Source of the DNA: Tenacibaculum sp.
GTDB lineage: Bacteria; Bacteroidota; Bacteroidia; Flavobacteriales; Flavobacteriaceae
Length of the DNA stretch: 43,599 bases
NCBI GenBank assembly: GCA_018456245.1
Contig: JAGYHQ010000010.1
Coordinates: 1-43,599, forward strand
Direction of reading: 5' to 3'
Shown here: positions 43,132 through 43,599 of the stretch, in pieces
Layout of the letters: every line of letters begins with the position of its first letter
Position numbering within the stretch: the first letter of the stretch is position 1
Position numbers and translations under genes: made by a program
The notes under the pieces: generated by a model
Told to the model about the DNA's origin: nothing
Database searches by the model: none
Seen by the model: the letters and a program-made list of their open reading frames with translations, nothing else

Positions 43132-43500
43132 TTAACGACTAATCAAAACACCAACAACAACTCCAATAGCCACCCCTCCTATTCCATAAAACCAAGCTCT
43201 TTTATTTCTTTTACTCGCTTTGATTATTTCTTCATTCTTCTTATTCAGGATTTTTTGATATTCTTCTATCTGTTCCTCTTTCTTCTCAAGTAGAATATTT
43301 GACTTTTCATTTTCCTTTACATAATTATCCAGCAATAAAGACTTTTCAGCATAACGAAGTTGTAAGCTATCCTTTAATCGTACATCTTTCATTATTTCTT
43401 TAAAAGTAGATTTATCTACACAAACCTTATCTTTTGTAACCTGTGATGAAACGCTTAATGTCATCATCAGTAATATCAGAACTATTAATATCTTTTTCAT
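43132..43500 (-). CDS. Small secreted coiled-coil protein with C-terminal membrane anchor
   Basis: I do not recognise a named family. The 122-residue protein has an N-terminal signal peptide (MKKILIVLILLMMTLSVSS), a Glu/Lys-rich coiled coil (about 40-97) and a C-terminal hydrophobic segment with Gly (FYGIGGVAIGVVVGVLIS). This layout is common among small proteins near lysis genes in Bacteroidota prophages, where a spanin-like or holin-helper role is suspected, but that is inference. An open frame from the right overlaps its first 74 nt. It lies 87 bp from tRNA-Leu on the opposite strand. Confidence 0.6.
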   Translation of the reverse strand: MKKILIVLILLMMTLSVSSQVTKDKVCVDKSTFKEIMKDVRLKDSLQLRYAEKSLLLDNYVKENEKSNILLEKKEEQIEEYQKILNKKNEEIIKASKRNKRAWFYGIGGVAIGVVVGVLISR

Positions 43501-43599
43501 CTTGTGTTTTTTTAAGGTCTATTTCCTTTGCTTTCATGTACACTATTTTAGTCCGTTGCTTATTATTGGAAATAATCTTTTTTACTTCTAATTGCTTTG
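43427..43599 (-). CDS. C-terminal end of an overlapping frame (cut by window edge)
   Basis: A minus-strand frame enters from the right edge and stays open for 56 codons before a stop at 43427, overlapping the start of the coiled-coil gene by 74 nt in another frame. The peptide is hydrophilic, with a basic part (KQLEVKKIISNNKQRTK) followed by an acidic stretch (NSSDITDDDI). I cannot name it. Tight overlaps of this kind are common in phage genomes. The other two minus frames here close within a few codons, which favours this one as real. Confidence 0.4.
   Translation of the reverse strand, partial: KQLEVKKIISNNKQRTKIVYMKAKEIDLKKTQDEKDINSSDITDDDIKRFITGYKR

Overview
This 43.6-kb window reads as a chromosomal segment of a flavobacterium (Bacteroidota, probably Flavobacteriaceae). 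DNA is strongly AT-rich. Many genes are preceded by the Bacteroidota -7 promoter box TAnnTTTG, and there is little Shine-Dalgarno signal. The gene families are typical of the group: RecQ of the flavobacterial form, a THUMP-like methyltransferase, DUF1343 and DUF5020 proteins, MsbA-like ABC exporter, SPII lipoproteins and outer-membrane barrels. The genus cannot be fixed from what I can see.

Layout. 1-3.3 kb is a small accessory block on the minus strand: a truncated amidohydrolase, a DUF3089 lipoprotein, and a regulator / potassium-channel / metallo-beta-lactamase-fold operon. Its left 2.5 kb is visibly richer in G+C than what follows. 3.3-12.6 kb is housekeeping: methyltransferase, outer-membrane barrel, pepT, dnaB, an oligopeptidase B-type lipoprotein with a cysteine synthase-like enzyme, and a CarboxypepD_reg-like protein. 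12.6-13.5 kb holds an XRE-type regulator behind a 446-bp non-coding region that carries four copies of a dyad overlapping -7 boxes. 13.5-17.4 kb has queH, a gene remnant, typA, aat and a Ser-Pro-Arg tRNA cluster. 17.5-29 kb has a 7TM-HD phosphodiesterase-like protein, an NlpC/P60 peptidase, glyA, pcm, an oxidoreductase with an S9 peptidase, a 2-oxoacid dehydrogenase E2, and an outer/inner membrane pair (DUF5020 and NCS2) likely used for nucleobase uptake. A 374-bp gap at 29 kb has two intrinsic terminators and a possible small RNA. 29.3-34.8 kb carries recQ, a Na+(K+)/H+ antiporter and a NamZ-like muramidase. 34.8-40.8 kb is a plus-strand run: LolE/FtsX-type permease, then a glycosyltransferase / phosphosugar mutase / ABC exporter operon. 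40.8-43 kb has an FKBP lipoprotein with a calcium-binding-like tail, an Hsp15-like S4 protein, aroK, and tRNA-Lys and tRNA-Leu. Right of tRNA-Leu, a signal peptide / coiled coil / membrane-anchor gene and an overlapping partial frame look like the edge of an integrated element.

How they work together. Most genes are independent housekeeping units separated by clear bidirectional terminators. The most coherent functional groups are the regulator-channel-hydrolase operon, the DUF5020-NCS2 uptake pair, the envelope glycoconjugate operon (36.3-40.8 kb) and the self-regulated XRE locus. I saw no CRISPR array, transposase, complete prophage or obvious defence system. The strongest candidates for something undescribed are the XRE operator-promoter array, the 29-kb intergenic transcripts and the tRNA-Leu junction.
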